From CAVVSQ01 sp963848825 (GTDB lineage Bacteria; Planctomycetota; Planctomycetia; Gemmatales; Gemmataceae): DNA of 64,000 bases. The notes under the pieces were generated by a model. It had not been told where the DNA came from, searched no databases, and saw only the letters and a program-made list of their open reading frames with translations. The stretch lies in assembly GCA_963848825.1 (NCBI GenBank), contig CAWKFA010000008.1, positions 1 to 64,000 of the forward strand, given 5' to 3'. Numbering within the stretch: the stretch's first letter is position 1; every line of letters begins with the position of its first letter. Below, piece by piece: positions 8,999-19,252 of the stretch. A program made the translations under genes and the position numbers.

Positions 8999-10520
8999 TT
9001 ACTTTTCAATCTCAGCATGTCGTCCCAGCACGGCGGGCTTGAGCGTCCAGGCCTGGCGCTTGGCTAATTCCATCATGGCCGGCGCACGGAAGTCCCGAGG
9101 AAAGATTACCCAGCCCCATAGATTCGGCGCATCGGCGGCCACATGATCCGCGGCGGCAAGCACTGCCGGCTGGACCATGACTGTCTCGGCCGGCTTCTGT
9201 CCGTCCACCAGTCCGATGGCGACCCGGGCCAGGGCATTCAAATAGCTTTCCGGCGGCACCGCCTTGCTGCCCAGCCAGACCGCGGTCGGCATGCGCTTTT
9301 CCTTGGCAACAAAGTCCGCCACGTCAGCGACGGTGCGCGTGAACTGGCTCCAGTCTGTGGTCACCGGGTCGGTTAGAATGGACACCGGGTTCGAGGGACC
9401 GAACGGGGTATTTTTCAGCGTGATGCGCTCGCCGTCATGTCCGGCCGACTTTTCGAGTACGTAATCGTTCAGAATGCTAAACACCTCGCTCGCGGCCAGG
9501 GCGTAGTCGCCGTGACGCTGAAAGGTCACCTTGTCGGTCACCGCCGCCGCGATGTTTTTGACCTCCGCCGGGGTGAACGCTCGGCCGCGTGCCTGGTCGC
9601 GATAAAGTTGCGCCGCCTCTGTCGCGGTTATGAACTGCACATCGGGAAAGCGTTTCACGAAGGCGACATATTTCTCGAAGACCTCGAAAGCAAGTTGAGT
9701 CTCGCGCGGGCTTTTCTGCGCAGGCTGCCGCCATTGTTCACGCGGCGGGTTGGCGCCGTTCTTGAAATTAACGCCGTCCCAGAACTCCTTGTGAACAAAC
9801 TCGCAAGGATGATAGTAAATGCTGATGATGCCGCCCCCCTCGCCCTGGAGCTTTTTGCGGGCTGCCAAAAAACGGTCCTCCGCGTCGCGCTGGGGGCAGG
9901 CTATCCAGGCGGGCACGGAGCACATGCTCGAGCTTGTAAAGGTTGAGGGCATCGCCGTAATAGAAGGGCTTGTCGTCCAGCCGCACATGCGTGCCGGCGT
10001 CGAGATAGACATGCATGCCCCACTGTTGCATGGCGCCATAGGATTGCGGGGCCCAGGAACTGCCGGGCTGGCCGTAACAGGTCGGCGCCATGTCGAAGAT
10101 GCGTTTCACATCGTCCAGGCCAGGTTTTTCCCGGCGGTCGAACTCGGCGACACCGTCATCCCAGCCCAGGTTGGACAGATACATCGCCGGCGTCGGCTGC
10201 ACACTGTGCCAACGGGAATGGAAGCCGATTTCGTGTTTTTTGAGGGCCTCGATGACGTCGGTCCGCCCGCGGCGCTCGAAGCTCAAGGCGCGTTCGCCGA
10301 CGATCTTGAACACCGCCCGGATCAACTCACGCGTCAGAAAGCGCGCCAGGCGCAGGGTGGCATCGTCGCTGGCCGGCAGGAGATAGTCCTCGGTATCGAA
10401 CCATAAAATGACATAAATCCGCGCACTGGGTTCAGCCGCTGCCAGTGGCGAGGCGCCCAGGCTGGCGAACAAGAGCAGCACGACAAGCACACGCACAAGT
10501 TGCGGTTGAAAAAGGGACAC
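8999..10520 (-). CDS. Secreted polysaccharide-deacetylase-like protein (frameshifted)
   Basis: Starts at GTG 10518-10520 behind a GGAGGATC ribosome-binding site, with a signal peptide (LVRVLVVLLLFASLGASPL). The mature part begins with YVILWFDTEDYLLPASDD, the metal-binding opening of a NodB-like barrel. Then come IGFHSRWHSVQPTPAMYLSN (histidines that could bind metal), CYGQPGSSWAPQSYG and ISIYYHPCEFVHKEFW, and a C-terminal region of about 200 residues I cannot assign. The two halves lie in different frames joined near 9895. The barrel is only loosely like classical chitin or peptidoglycan deacetylases, so the substrate is open. Confidence 0.7.
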
Positions 10521-10574
10521 CGCGATCCTCCGACATCGTTGTTGGACATCGCCCGTGGGGCCAAGGTAGAACTC

Positions 10575-10627
10575 ATCCCCAAAACGGGGGACCCTTGAAT
10601 TCTAGGGGACCGTCCCCATTTTGGGAT
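10575..10627. repeat. Imperfect inverted repeat in the 10521-10836 intergenic region
   Basis: Arms near 10575-10592 and 10612-10627 (ATCCCCAAAACGGGGGAC against GTCCCCATTTTGGGAT) form an imperfect palindrome. The rest of this 316-base gap, between divergent genes, is AT-richer near 10660-10800. It presumably holds promoters, but I see no convincing -35/-10 pair. Confidence 0.5.
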
Positions 10628-10836
10628 ATCCGCGCATCGTTCGACCAATTTCGGATTCTGCCATTGAACGTAAGTCTTTTATTGTCACATTATTACAGCC
10701 ATTAACCAGCGACGCTTAACGGCTGGGAACGTTCGCGGTCAACTTATTGCCGCCGCGATCAAAAAAATAACGTAAACTTGACGCGAAAAAGCAAATGGCA
10801 TCGTCTTGATACTCTTTCGGGGCCCGAGGGCTTGCG

Positions 10837-13109
10837 ATGATGAATTCCGCCGCTTCGAAAAACGGGCGTTCGCTGCTTTACAGCCCCAAGTGCAAAGAGG
10901 TCAGCGCGGACCTGGAAAACCTGTTTCTCCAGGAACTTCTCGACGCCTCCATCTTGCCCGTTGACGACTGGCTCGACCTGCCCGGCACCGTTCGTGATGA
11001 GCTGGCGGCCATCGCCGATAAAGCCGTTCTCTTACACCGCCTGGTCGGCAAAGGGCTTCTGACCGAATACCAATCCGCGCATTTATAAGGGCATGACCCT
11101 GGGCCTGGTTCTGGGCAACTATCGGCTGCTCGAGAAGCTGGGTGCTGGTGGCATGGGTGTTGTCTACCTGTGTGAACACCTGGTGATGCGTCGGCGGGTG
11201 GCGCTGAAACTTCTTTGCGACAACGAGAATCAAAATTCCGCCATCGTGATGCGTTTTTACTCCGAAATGCGTGCCGTTTCCAAAATTCAACATCCGAATA
11301 TTGTCAACGCGCTGGACGCCGGCAAGTTGATGGGCGACCATCTGGACGCGCCCATCATGCATTATTTCGTCATGGAATATGTCCCGGGCAAGGACCTTGA
11401 GTCGCTGGTGCAGGACCATGGGCCGCTGCCCGTTGAAAAAGCGTGCGACTTAATGCACCAGATCGCCGGCGCCCTGGTGGCCGCCCATCGCCATAACTTG
11501 ATACATCGGGACATCAAGCCGTCGAACATCATGGTCGCCCCGGACAACCAGGCCAAATTGCTCGATTTCGGGCTGGCCCGCCAGTTTCGCAATCGCCTGA
11601 CCGATGCCGGGACGCTCATTGGCACGCCTGATTACATGGCCCCGGAACAGATTGACGACGCCAGCTCCGTGGGACCGCGTACCGATATCTTTGGGCTTGG
11701 GGGCGTGCTCTATTGGTGCCTCACCGGCAAAAAGCCGTTTCCCTCCAAGAACATCTATAAGGGGTTGATGAATCGCGCGGGGACGCCGCCACCTTCCGCC
11801 CGGCTGGTACGCCCCGAGGTGCCCGCGGAGCTTGACGAGGTAATCGCCCGCATGATGGCGATGAATCCGGACGACCGCTATCCGAGCGCCGAAGCCATCA
11901 TGCAGGGATTGCTACCCTTTTTGAGCCCGGTTTTAAGGGATCGCTTTATTCTCTCGGCGGGACGGTCCTCTGGAGAGGCGCTGTGGAAGCGCTCCAAGGA
12001 AGACTGCCTGCCGCGCTCCTATCGCGTCCTCATCGTCGATGATGATTCCTTCACGCGCCTGTTTTGCCAATCGATCTTGAGCCAGGAAGGCATCGAGTGC
12101 GGGCAGGCTACCAATGGTTTCGAGGCGCTGGCCGCCATCAAGGAAAAGGCCTACGATCTGTTGCTGCTCGATGTACAGATGCCGGGCATGACGGGTGCGG
12201 AAGTGTGCCGGCAGTTACGTGAGAACCCGCCCTGGGCGAACCTGAAAATAGTCATGCTCTCGGGGACCTGGAAAAGCGATGAGATGGCGCAGATCATGAT
12301 GGCCGGCGCCAACGATTTTCTCACCAAGCCGACCACCAAGCTACAACTATTGGCGCGCGTGAAAGCGGCCCTGGAACTAAAAGACGCCCAGGACCACTCC
12401 GATGCCCTCAACAAGAAACTCATGTCCACGGTGCACGATCTGGGCCAAACGCTACAGGGCCGCGAGGCCGATATCTTACGTGCCCGCAAAGGCCTGGTGC
12501 TGGCGCTGGCGAAGATCGGTGAACAACGAGGATTTGACACCAAGGGGCATGGCCTGCGCATGCAGCAATATTGTCGCTGCCTGGCCGAGGAGGTGGCCGA
12601 GGTGGCCTCCCTGCGCGGGCAGATCGATCAGAACTTCATCGATACGCTGGAAATTTGCGTGCCTTTGCATGACATCGGCAACGTCTTTCTGCCGGATGAT
12701 GTCCTCATGAAACCTGGGAAGCTGACGTCCGAGGACATGCACATCATTCATACCCACACGGAGATGGGTGCGGGCATTCTCCAGGCAGTGGCCGATCATT
12801 ACAATTTTTCCAAGTCATTTTTGCAGATGGCCACGGACATCACGCGGCATCACCACGAGCGTTTCGACGGCCAGGGTTATCCTGATGGCCTGGCCGGCAC
12901 CGCTATTCCCCTGGCGGCACGGCTACTTGCCATCGCGGATAGCTACGACGCGATCCGCTGCCGCCGGTCCTACAAGCCCGCCTTTTCCCACGCGACGGCC
13001 GTGGAAAAGATTGAAACTGCCACCGGACAATTTGATCCCATCCTCGTGCAAGGCTTCCAGAACTGCGCAGGCTTCCTTCGAAAGAATCTACACGGATTTA
13101 GCAGACTGA
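10837..13109 (+). CDS. Ser/Thr kinase - receiver - HD-GYP fusion protein (frameshifted)
   Basis: One signalling protein of about 757 residues. The first 83 residues are a leader ending LLTEYQSAHL, common in planctomycete kinases. It joins the kinase by a frameshift near 11083. The kinase (from 11093) has GAGGMG, invariant Lys in RRVALKLL, HRDIKPSN and DFGLAR, so it looks active. A receiver domain follows (VLIVDDDSFTRLF, LLLLDVQMPGM with phospho-acceptor Asp at codon 12170, LTKPTT). Then comes an HD-GYP domain (LHDIGNVFLPDDVLMKPGKL, HHHERFDGQGYPDGL) of the cyclic-di-GMP phosphodiesterase type. A second break near 13068 shifts the end to ERIYTDLAD at 13109. It would link Ser/Thr phosphorylation, aspartyl phosphorelay and c-di-GMP turnover. 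Cytosolic; no membrane segment seen. Confidence 0.9.
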
Positions 13110-13187
13110 GAATGGGCTGCCGCGGGACGCGGTGGGGTTGTTCCGATCCCCGACCCCATGTATAGTTCGCCAACTCAAGGAGGATTT

Positions 13188-13835
13188 ATGCGCACTATCG
13201 CTGTCGCCCTGTGCTTTTGCTGCTTTGCCCAAACCACGCCAACGGCCGAGAATGAACAGCGCGACTTTTCCATACTCGTGAATGGTCGCGACGCCGGTCA
13301 TTCGCGCATCCATATTGCCGAGGCCAATGGCACGACGGTGGCAACGATCAGTGCCCAGGTCAAAGTGAATCTGCTGATCCTGCCCTATACCTATTCGGTG
13401 GAATCGACGGAGACCTGGAAGGACGGCAAGCTGATTGGGCTCAAGGCCAGCTCCGTGGAGAATGGTAAACACACCGAGATAACGGCGTCAGGCGATGGCG
13501 GCCGGCTTACGCTGCGGATTAATGGCCACGACCGGCTGGTGGCTCCTGACGTTTGGACCAGCAGCTTCTGGAAGCTTGCCGATCCGAAATATCATAACAA
13601 GGCCGTTCAAGTTCTGGAGCCCGATACGGGCAAAGAGTATACCTGCCAGTTGCAGTACGTGGGCACCGAGCAGCTTACTTATATGAAGCAGCTTCAAAGT
13701 TGCTATCACTTTCGCATCAGCGGCGGACCCTATCCGGTGGATGCCTGGTTTGACCGCTTTCACCGCCTCGTGCGCCAGGAGTTTGTCGACTCCGGGCATA
13801 AAACCATCATGCAGTTGATCGATGTTAAACGGTGA
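13188..13835 (+). CDS. DUF6134 family secreted protein
   Basis: A 215-residue protein from ATG 13188 with an ideal AAGGAGG ribosome-binding site and a short signal peptide (MRTIAVALCFCCFAQ). The body matches the DUF6134 pattern: FSILVNGRDAGHSRIHI, then VKVNLLILPYTYSVESTETW and GLKASSVENGKHTEI, then DVWTSSFWKLADPKYHNKAV. The family is a periplasmic or secreted beta-rich fold without known enzymatic activity. It begins a run of co-directional genes that continues through the acyl carrier protein and ParA-type ATPase. The frame is intact. Confidence 0.75.
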   Translation: MRTIAVALCFCCFAQTTPTAENEQRDFSILVNGRDAGHSRIHIAEANGTTVATISAQVKVNLLILPYTYSVESTETWKDGKLIGLKASSVENGKHTEITASGDGGRLTLRINGHDRLVAPDVWTSSFWKLADPKYHNKAVQVLEPDTGKEYTCQLQYVGTEQLTYMKQLQSCYHFRISGGPYPVDAWFDRFHRLVRQEFVDSGHKTIMQLIDVKR

Positions 13836-13982
13836 CCGGTGTTCGTGTCGGGTTTGGCCGGGAAATATCCGTCTTGCGAAAAAAGGCGAAACCTGGTTTT
13901 TTAGCCCCCCAACAGCGGCACCGCCGCGCGGCAGTCGCGGTTTCGCGCTCAACGTTATTTTTCAAGACCAGGAAGGTGTATC

Positions 13983-14252
13983 ATGGCCGATCGCGAACAG
14001 GTTCGTCTGACCCTCATTGAGCTGATGGAAGCGGACATTGGGGAGAAATTCACGGACGTCAGCGACGGTAAGCGCTTACGCGAGGACCTGGGGCTGGATT
14101 CCGTGGACGTGGTCAGCGTGGTTTCGCAAATCGAACGCCATTTTCGCATCCGGCTTTCGCAACAAGAACTGGAGAAGCTGGTGACCGTGGGCACTCTGCT
14201 CGACCTGCTGGTCGCCAAGGTGAACGTGCCGCCCGGTACCGCGGCGGCCTAG
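13983..14252 (+). CDS. Acyl carrier protein-like protein
   Basis: An 89-residue protein with the four-helix carrier pattern and the attachment motif DLGLDSVDVVSVV, whose Ser should carry 4'-phosphopantetheine. The helix after it, QIERHFRIRLSQQELEKLVT, and TVGTLLDLLV are typical. It starts at ATG 13983 with GGAAGG upstream. No fatty-acid or polyketide synthase genes lie nearby, so it is probably an orphan carrier. The 147 bases before it show no other gene. It could serve lipid A or a special lipid pathway; the neighbouring lptE and BamD-like genes make an envelope role plausible but unproven. Confidence 0.87.
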   Translation: MADREQVRLTLIELMEADIGEKFTDVSDGKRLREDLGLDSVDVVSVVSQIERHFRIRLSQQELEKLVTVGTLLDLLVAKVNVPPGTAAA

Positions 14253-14349
14253 TTCGCCATGGAGACGGCGGCCGCATGCTTGCGAACCGCCTCCCTTGCC
14301 ATGGGTGCGACAGAGCTATCGTCCTGGCCGTTTCTCCGAGGATTATTCC

Positions 14350-15189
14350 ATGCGCCGAATCGCGATCATCAACCAGAAGGGCGGCGTCGGCAAGACCACC
14401 ACGTCGGTAAACCTGGCGGCGGCGCTCGCCAGGGCAGGGCAGCGTGTGTGCGTCCTGGACCTCGATCCGCAAGCTCATGCCACGACGCACCTGGGCATCG
14501 AGCCGGACGGCAAGACGCCTTCGCTTTATGACGTTTTGATCGACAATATGCCGTTGGCCCAGGTTCGCCGGCAGGTTGAAAATGGGCTCTGGGTGGCGCC
14601 GTCGGACATCAATCTCGCCGCGGCCGAGGTGGAGTTGGCCGGCGTGGTGGGGCGTGAAGTCATTCTCAGCGATCAGTTGCAGGCCGATGGTGAGGCTTTT
14701 GACTATGTGCTCATGGATTGCGCACCTTCCCTGGGCGTCCTGACGCTGAACGCGCTCGCGGCTTCGACGGAAGTGCTCATTCCGCTGCAGCCGCATTTTC
14801 TCGCCCTGCACGGGCTGGGCAAACTTCTGGAAACGACCGCCCTGGTCAGCAAACGCATCAATCCCCACCTCATGGTCACCGGCGTGCTTCTTTGCCTGTG
14901 CGAGTCCACGACCAAGCTCGCGCAAGAAGTGCTGCGCGACCTGAACGCCTTTCTCGACAAGGGCCGCGGCACGGCCTTGCCCTGGAACAAGGCACGCGTC
15001 TTCGATACCCGCATCCGGCGCAACATCAAGCTGGCGGAGTGCCCCAGTTTCGGCCAGTCGATCTTCAGCTATGCCCCGGCCTGTCACGGCGCCGAGGATT
15101 ATCGGGAGCTGGCGCAAGAAGTCCTGGCCCAGACGCCCACCGTCACGGCCAAACGGGTGACCCTTGGCCAGGCCGTGGCCTCCTTTTAA
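14350..15189 (+). CDS. ParA/Soj-type ATPase
   Basis: A 279-residue P-loop ATPase of the ParA/MinD superfamily. The deviant Walker A motif is KGGVGKTTTSVNLA near residue 10, with VLDLDPQAHATTHLGIEP following and a Walker B-like DYVLMDCAPSLGVLTLNAL. The C-terminal part has NIKLAECPSFGQSIFSYAP, as in chromosomal ParA/Soj proteins. I start at ATG 14350 (MRRIAIINQKGG); longer in-frame starts add unrelated residues. There is no parB or parS candidate beside it, so this may be an orphan ATPase placing something other than the chromosome. The following gene is ybeY. Confidence 0.87.
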   Translation: MRRIAIINQKGGVGKTTTSVNLAAALARAGQRVCVLDLDPQAHATTHLGIEPDGKTPSLYDVLIDNMPLAQVRRQVENGLWVAPSDINLAAAEVELAGVVGREVILSDQLQADGEAFDYVLMDCAPSLGVLTLNALAASTEVLIPLQPHFLALHGLGKLLETTALVSKRINPHLMVTGVLLCLCESTTKLAQEVLRDLNAFLDKGRGTALPWNKARVFDTRIRRNIKLAECPSFGQSIFSYAPACHGAEDYRELAQEVLAQTPTVTAKRVTLGQAVASF

Positions 15190-15267
15190 GCACACGTCTC
15201 CATATTCAATAAAAAGCTCTGTGTGTCCCCTCCAGCACCGCCGGTGCACCCAAGGTAGGTCCGGGCC

Positions 15268-15708
15268 ATGCCCAGAGTTTCCATCGCCAGCCCGCAAGAA
15301 ATCGTGCCACTTGACCGGGGCCGGCTGCGCGAGACCGCGCGTGCGGTGCTGGCGGGCGAAGGCATCGGCGATTATGAGGTCAGCCTGGCGTTCGTCGACA
15401 ACACGACGATTCACCGTCTCAACCGCCAATTTCTCGATCATGACGAGCCGACCGACGTCCTCAGCTTTCCGCTCTCCGATCCAAGCGCCAAGAAATTGAG
15501 CGGCGAGCTGGTGATTGGTGTGGAGGTCGCCCTTGAACAGGCGGGCACGCGCGGCCACGACGTTCATGCGGAGCTGGCGCTCTACACCATTCACGGCCTG
15601 CTGCATTTATGCGGCTATGACGACAAAGCGACGGCCGACGCCCGCGCGATGCGCGCCCGCGAGAGGCATTATTTGACCGCCCTGGGTTTGCCCGACATCG
15701 CGGAGTGA
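15268..15708 (+). CDS. ybeY: Endoribonuclease YbeY (16S rRNA maturation)
   Basis: A 146-residue UPF0054/YbeY metalloprotein that acts in 16S rRNA 3' processing and ribosome quality control. Diagnostic features are NRQFLDHDEPTDVLSFPLSD and the zinc-binding HGLLHLCGYDD motif (HxxxH...D). The length is normal. It is followed after 23 bases by recO, an order common in bacteria, and forms part of the co-directional housekeeping block. Confidence 0.95.
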   Translation: MPRVSIASPQEIVPLDRGRLRETARAVLAGEGIGDYEVSLAFVDNTTIHRLNRQFLDHDEPTDVLSFPLSDPSAKKLSGELVIGVEVALEQAGTRGHDVHAELALYTIHGLLHLCGYDDKATADARAMRARERHYLTALGLPDIAE

Positions 15709-15731
15709 CGGCCTTTGGTCGGGGTGATGGG

Positions 15732-16471
15732 ATGGCGAGTGAAAAAGCCCATGGCCTGGTGATTCGCAACACCGACTGGAGCGAATCCAGCCGGGTCTCC
15801 ACGTTGTGGACGCGCGAGCTGGGCAAGGTGCGCTGCCTCGCCAAGGGGGGGCGCCGGCTCAAGTCCAACTTCGAAAGCGCTCTTGACCTGCTCACGGTCT
15901 GCGGTATAGTCCTCCTCCGCAAAAGCTCCGGTAGTCTCGATTTGCTGACAGAAGCGCAGGCGCAGGAGCGTTTTCCGCGCCTGCGGGCCGATCTGCCAGC
16001 GCTCTATGCGGCCTACTATGTGGCCGAGCTTTTGGGCGATTGGACGGAAGAATACGACCCGCATCCGGCGCTCTATGACGAGGCGCTCGGGACGCTACGA
16101 TGTCTGGGTCAAGCGGGGTCCTTGACGGGCCCGCGGCTGGCGCGTTTTGAGCTTGTGTTTTTACGCGAGCTTGGCTATGGCCCGGCACTGGAGAGTTGCT
16201 GCGTATGCGCGGTGGCGCTCGCCGAGCAAGGGTTGGCATTCAGTGCCGCTGGGGGCGGCCTGGTCTGTCCGGGGTGTCAACCGAAACAGCGCGACCGGCG
16301 CCGCTTACGCCGGCGGCCGGGTCGGCATTACGACTGTTAGCGGGCCGCGAGGACCAGAGTCAAGCGGTCCAGGACGCCGGCGTGCGTCAGGAGATACGCC
16401 AGGTCCTCAATGACTACATCACTTACTTGTTGGGGCGCCGGCCGCGTCTGCTACCTTATTTGGGGAGTTAA
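15732..16471 (+). CDS. recO: DNA repair protein RecO (frameshifted)
   Basis: RecO loads RecA onto SSB-coated DNA in the RecFOR pathway. The N-terminal OB fold is visible (GLVIRNTDWSESSRVSTLWT, LGKVRCLAKGGRRLKS), then the helical domain and a zinc-binding CCVCA...CPGC pair. The frame breaks near 16295. After it the protein continues as PLTPAAGSALRLLAG and VLNDYITYLLGRRPRLLPYL to the stop at 16471. Start ATG 15732 is chosen because it begins the conserved region; a start 27 bases upstream is also possible. A conserved gene like this is unlikely to be truly broken, so a sequence error is the simplest reading. Confidence 0.9.
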
Positions 16472-16475
16472 GGTC

Positions 16476-17771
16476 GTGACCAAGGCATCGACGGCAAATC
16501 GCGTGGAGCGGACGTTTCGCGGAAGCGGGGCCCGGACGATCTTTCGTTCGGCCCTCGCCATGCTCCTCTTGCCATGCCTGGGCTGCATGTCAATGCCGTG
16601 GAGCACCGCCAAGAAGCCGGACACGCCGGCAGGGCCGGCCGATAGCATGGTGCTGCGCGAGGGGGGTCTGGAAACGGACAAGACCGTGGACCGGGAACTG
16701 CAGGCGGAACTGGACGGGGGCAAGCGCCTTTATCAGCAGAAGGAATATGCCAAGGCCGAGGCGATTTTTCATAACCTCGTGCACAAAAAAGCGGGCTGGT
16801 TCGCGATTTCCGACCACTCTTCGTTCCAGGCCAAATCCAAGAAAATGTCGTTGCCGATCGCCGACGATGCTCTCTTCTATGAGGCCGCGTGCCAGTTCTA
16901 CCAGAACAACTACCGAACCGCCGAGGGCACGTTGCGCCTGTATATCAAGGAATTCCGCACCGGCGCTCATGCGGACGAGGCCAACCGCCTGCTCTTCAAT
17001 GTCGCCAATTACTGGCTCGACGACACGCGCAAAGTCATGCAGGCCTATGAGGAAAAGCGTGAAGGCAAACGCTACCTGGTCATGCCGGCCTCGTATGCCC
17101 ACTGGGGCCACGACAAACCCTTGCTGGACGAGGAAGGCCATGCCATTCAATGCCTGGAAGATGTGCGTTTGAACGACATCGGCGGCCCTCTCGGCGAAAA
17201 GTCACTCTTTTATCTCGCGACCATCAAGTTCTTCCACGAGGATTACAAGGACGCCGATTATTATTACTCGCAGCTCTATGAACACTATCCCAACAGCACG
17301 CTTGCGCCCAAGGCCATCAAGCAGGCGATTATCTGCAAACAACTCTCCACCGGAGGTTCCTGCTACGATTGCCGTGCTGTCGAGGAATCGCGCAAGCTGA
17401 TCGACGTCGCCTTGCGTGCCTATCCGCAACTGGTCAACAAGGAACAGGACTGGATTTCCCGGCAACTGGTGAGCGTCAACTTGCAGCAGGCCGATCGAGA
17501 TTATAATATCGCCGAATTCTACCGCCGCTCCGGGCACCCGGGGGCCGCCTACTTCTATTATGAACTGGTGATGCGCCGCTATCCGAATACCGAATACGCG
17601 GAGCGGGCGACGCGGGCCAAAAACGAGGTGCGCGACAAGGTGGTTCACGAACAGGGACCGGCACCGTCTGAAGGCGTTGCCGGTGCCAATCAGGCCCGGC
17701 CGGCGACTGCCGCCGCTATCCAGGGCCCACCCGCGCCGCAGACGCTGCCGGCGGGAATATTGAAGAACTGA
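16476..17771 (+). CDS. BamD-like outer-membrane lipoprotein with TPR-type repeats
   Basis: Starts at GTG 16476, 4 bases after the recO stop. A hydrophobic signal with lipobox (LLLPCLGC) predicts a lipoprotein. The rest, about 430 residues, contains tetratricopeptide-like units: GGKRLYQQKEYAKAEAIFHN, YEAACQFYQNNYRTAEGTL, YFYYELVMRRYPNTEYAERA. This resembles BamD (YfiO), the helical lipoprotein of the outer-membrane beta-barrel assembly complex, but is longer, with an insertion of about 130 residues (around YEEKREGKRYLVMPASYAHW) not found in BamD. lptE follows, so the pair would supply outer-membrane biogenesis. The Pro/Ala-rich tail is probably disordered. Confidence 0.8.
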   Translation: MTKASTANRVERTFRGSGARTIFRSALAMLLLPCLGCMSMPWSTAKKPDTPAGPADSMVLREGGLETDKTVDRELQAELDGGKRLYQQKEYAKAEAIFHNLVHKKAGWFAISDHSSFQAKSKKMSLPIADDALFYEAACQFYQNNYRTAEGTLRLYIKEFRTGAHADEANRLLFNVANYWLDDTRKVMQAYEEKREGKRYLVMPASYAHWGHDKPLLDEEGHAIQCLEDVRLNDIGGPLGEKSLFYLATIKFFHEDYKDADYYYSQLYEHYPNSTLAPKAIKQAIICKQLSTGGSCYDCRAVEESRKLIDVALRAYPQLVNKEQDWISRQLVSVNLQQADRDYNIAEFYRRSGHPGAAYFYYELVMRRYPNTEYAERATRAKNEVRDKVVHEQGPAPSEGVAGANQARPATAAAIQGPPAPQTLPAGILKN

Positions 17772-17794
17772 CCATCCTGGGCAGGGGAGACGTC

Positions 17795-18404
17795 ATGGCC
17801 AAGTTGCTCGCGCGCGTGCGTTTATGTTTAGTGGGACTGGTAGCGTGTCTGCCGGCGGCGTGCAACAGCGAAGGACACTTCACCTTTTTGGGATACACCA
17901 CCCAGCCGACCTACGATCCGGGCATTCGCACCGTCTATGTGCCGATATTCCAGAACATCACTTACGCGCGCGGCGTCGAGTTCGATTTGACGCGCGCGAT
18001 CATTCGCGAAATCGAATCCAAAACGCCTTTCAAAGTCGTGGATAGCGCGGTCCTGCGCGGATACGGAGCTGATCGGCAAAATCGTCACGCTGCGCAAGGG
18101 CGCCATTACGCTCAGCCAGCTTGGCGAGGTACGCGACGTGGAACTCAACATGGGCGTCGAGCTTGTTTGGCGTGATTTACGGCCGGGTAGCACCGGTGTC
18201 ATTCTGTCTATCAACCGCAAGAAGGAAGAGGTCCGCGGCGAGGACGTGGCACCGCCAGGCAAGGACGTCAAAACGCCTCCCGTGCTGGTCACCCCCTCCG
18301 CCAGCTATGTTCCCGAGCTGGGCGGCTCGCAGGTCGCGGCACAGAAATCGCTTGTTGATCGCACCGCCACACAAATTGTTTCCCTGATGGAAAAAGGCTG
18401 GTAG
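17795..18404 (+). CDS. lptE: LptE-like LPS-assembly lipoprotein (frameshifted)
   Basis: A small lipoprotein of the LptE family, the plug of the LptD lipopolysaccharide translocon. It has a signal peptide with lipobox (VACLPAACNS), then YTTQPTYDPGIRTVYVPIFQ and FDLTRAIIREIESKTPFKVV, the usual LptE core (TVAVPxFxN...L). After a frame break near 18056 it continues ADTELIGKIVTLRKGA, then VELNMGVELVWRDLRPG, to a C-terminal ATQIVSLMEKGW. The stop at 18402-18404 lies 3 bases before the folP start. This supports a lipopolysaccharide-bearing outer membrane in this organism. Confidence 0.85.
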
Positions 18405-18407
18405 CCC

Positions 18408-19252
18408 GTGGACTGGCAACTTCGCGATGGCACCATGACTTTTGGCCGGCGTGCCCTGGTGATGGGCATTGTGAACGTGACGCCGGATAGCTTTTCCGAC
18501 GGGGGGCAGTTTGCCGCCACCGGCGCGGCCCTGGATCATGGCCTGGCGCTCGCGGCGCAGGGAGCGGACATTCTCGATATCGGGGGGGAGTCCACCCGTC
18601 CGGGGGCAACGCAGGTGGACCTTGCCGAGGAGTTGCGCCGCGTCCTGCCGGTCGTGACGGGCCTCGCGAAACAAACAAAAGCAATACTCTCCATCGATAC
18701 GTCCAAGGCGGGCGTGGCCCGGGCTTGCCTGGAGGCCGGAGCCCAGATTGTCAACGACGTCACGGCCCTGACCGGCGACCCGGCCATGGTCGACGTCGTA
18801 CGCTCTTCAGCGCCGGCGTCATCTTGATGCATATGCAGGGGACGCCCGCGACGATGCAAGTGGCGCCGAGTTATGTCGATGTGGTCGAGGACATAGCGCG
18901 CTATTTGTTACAACGCCTACAGGATGTCACGGCGCGTGGCGTATTGCTGGAAAAGATCGCCCTGGACCCAGGGGTCGGCTTCGGTAAAACTCACCGCCAC
19001 AATCTTGAAATCGTGGCACGGCTGGCGGAATTCAAGGCGCTGGGTCGGCCCATTTGTTTGGGGGCGTCACGCAAGGGCTTCATCGGCAAAATCACGGGCC
19101 GCGCACTCGAAGAGCGTGCCGCGGGCTCGGTGGCGGTCGTTTGTCATGCGCTGGCGCATGAAGCGGCTCAGATTGTTCGTGTGCACGACGTCGCGCCAAC
19201 CCGCGATGCCGTGTTGCTTTTCGAGGCGCTCGCGAAAATGGATTTTGCCTAG
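18408..19252 (+). CDS. folP: Dihydropteroate synthase (frameshifted)
   Basis: Catalyses the condensation of p-aminobenzoate with dihydropterin pyrophosphate in folate synthesis; sulfonamide target. Motifs: VMGIVNVTPDSFSDGG, ADILDIGGESTRPGA, ILSIDTSKAGVA, IVNDVTALTGDP, then after the frame break VILMHMQGTPATMQ, LDPGVGFGKTHRHN, CLGASRKGFIGKI. The start is GTG 18408. The break near 18805 is explained by a missing T in a run: CGCTCTTCAGC should read CGCTCTTTCAGC, giving RSFSAGVILMHMQG. This is one of the clearest cases of a sequence indel in the window. A long hairpin begins at the stop codon. Confidence 0.93.

Noticed and set aside
10575..10627. Intrinsic terminator
   Set aside because: The palindrome lies between divergent starts and has no T run, so it is listed only as an inverted repeat.
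14113..15606. Minus-strand open frame of 497 codons
   Set aside because: It lies opposite the ParA-type ATPase and ybeY, has no recognisable domain, and is expected in GC-rich DNA.
18800..18812. Programmed frameshift in folP
   Set aside because: Adding one T to a T run restores the family sequence, and many unrelated genes here show similar breaks, so an indel is simpler.
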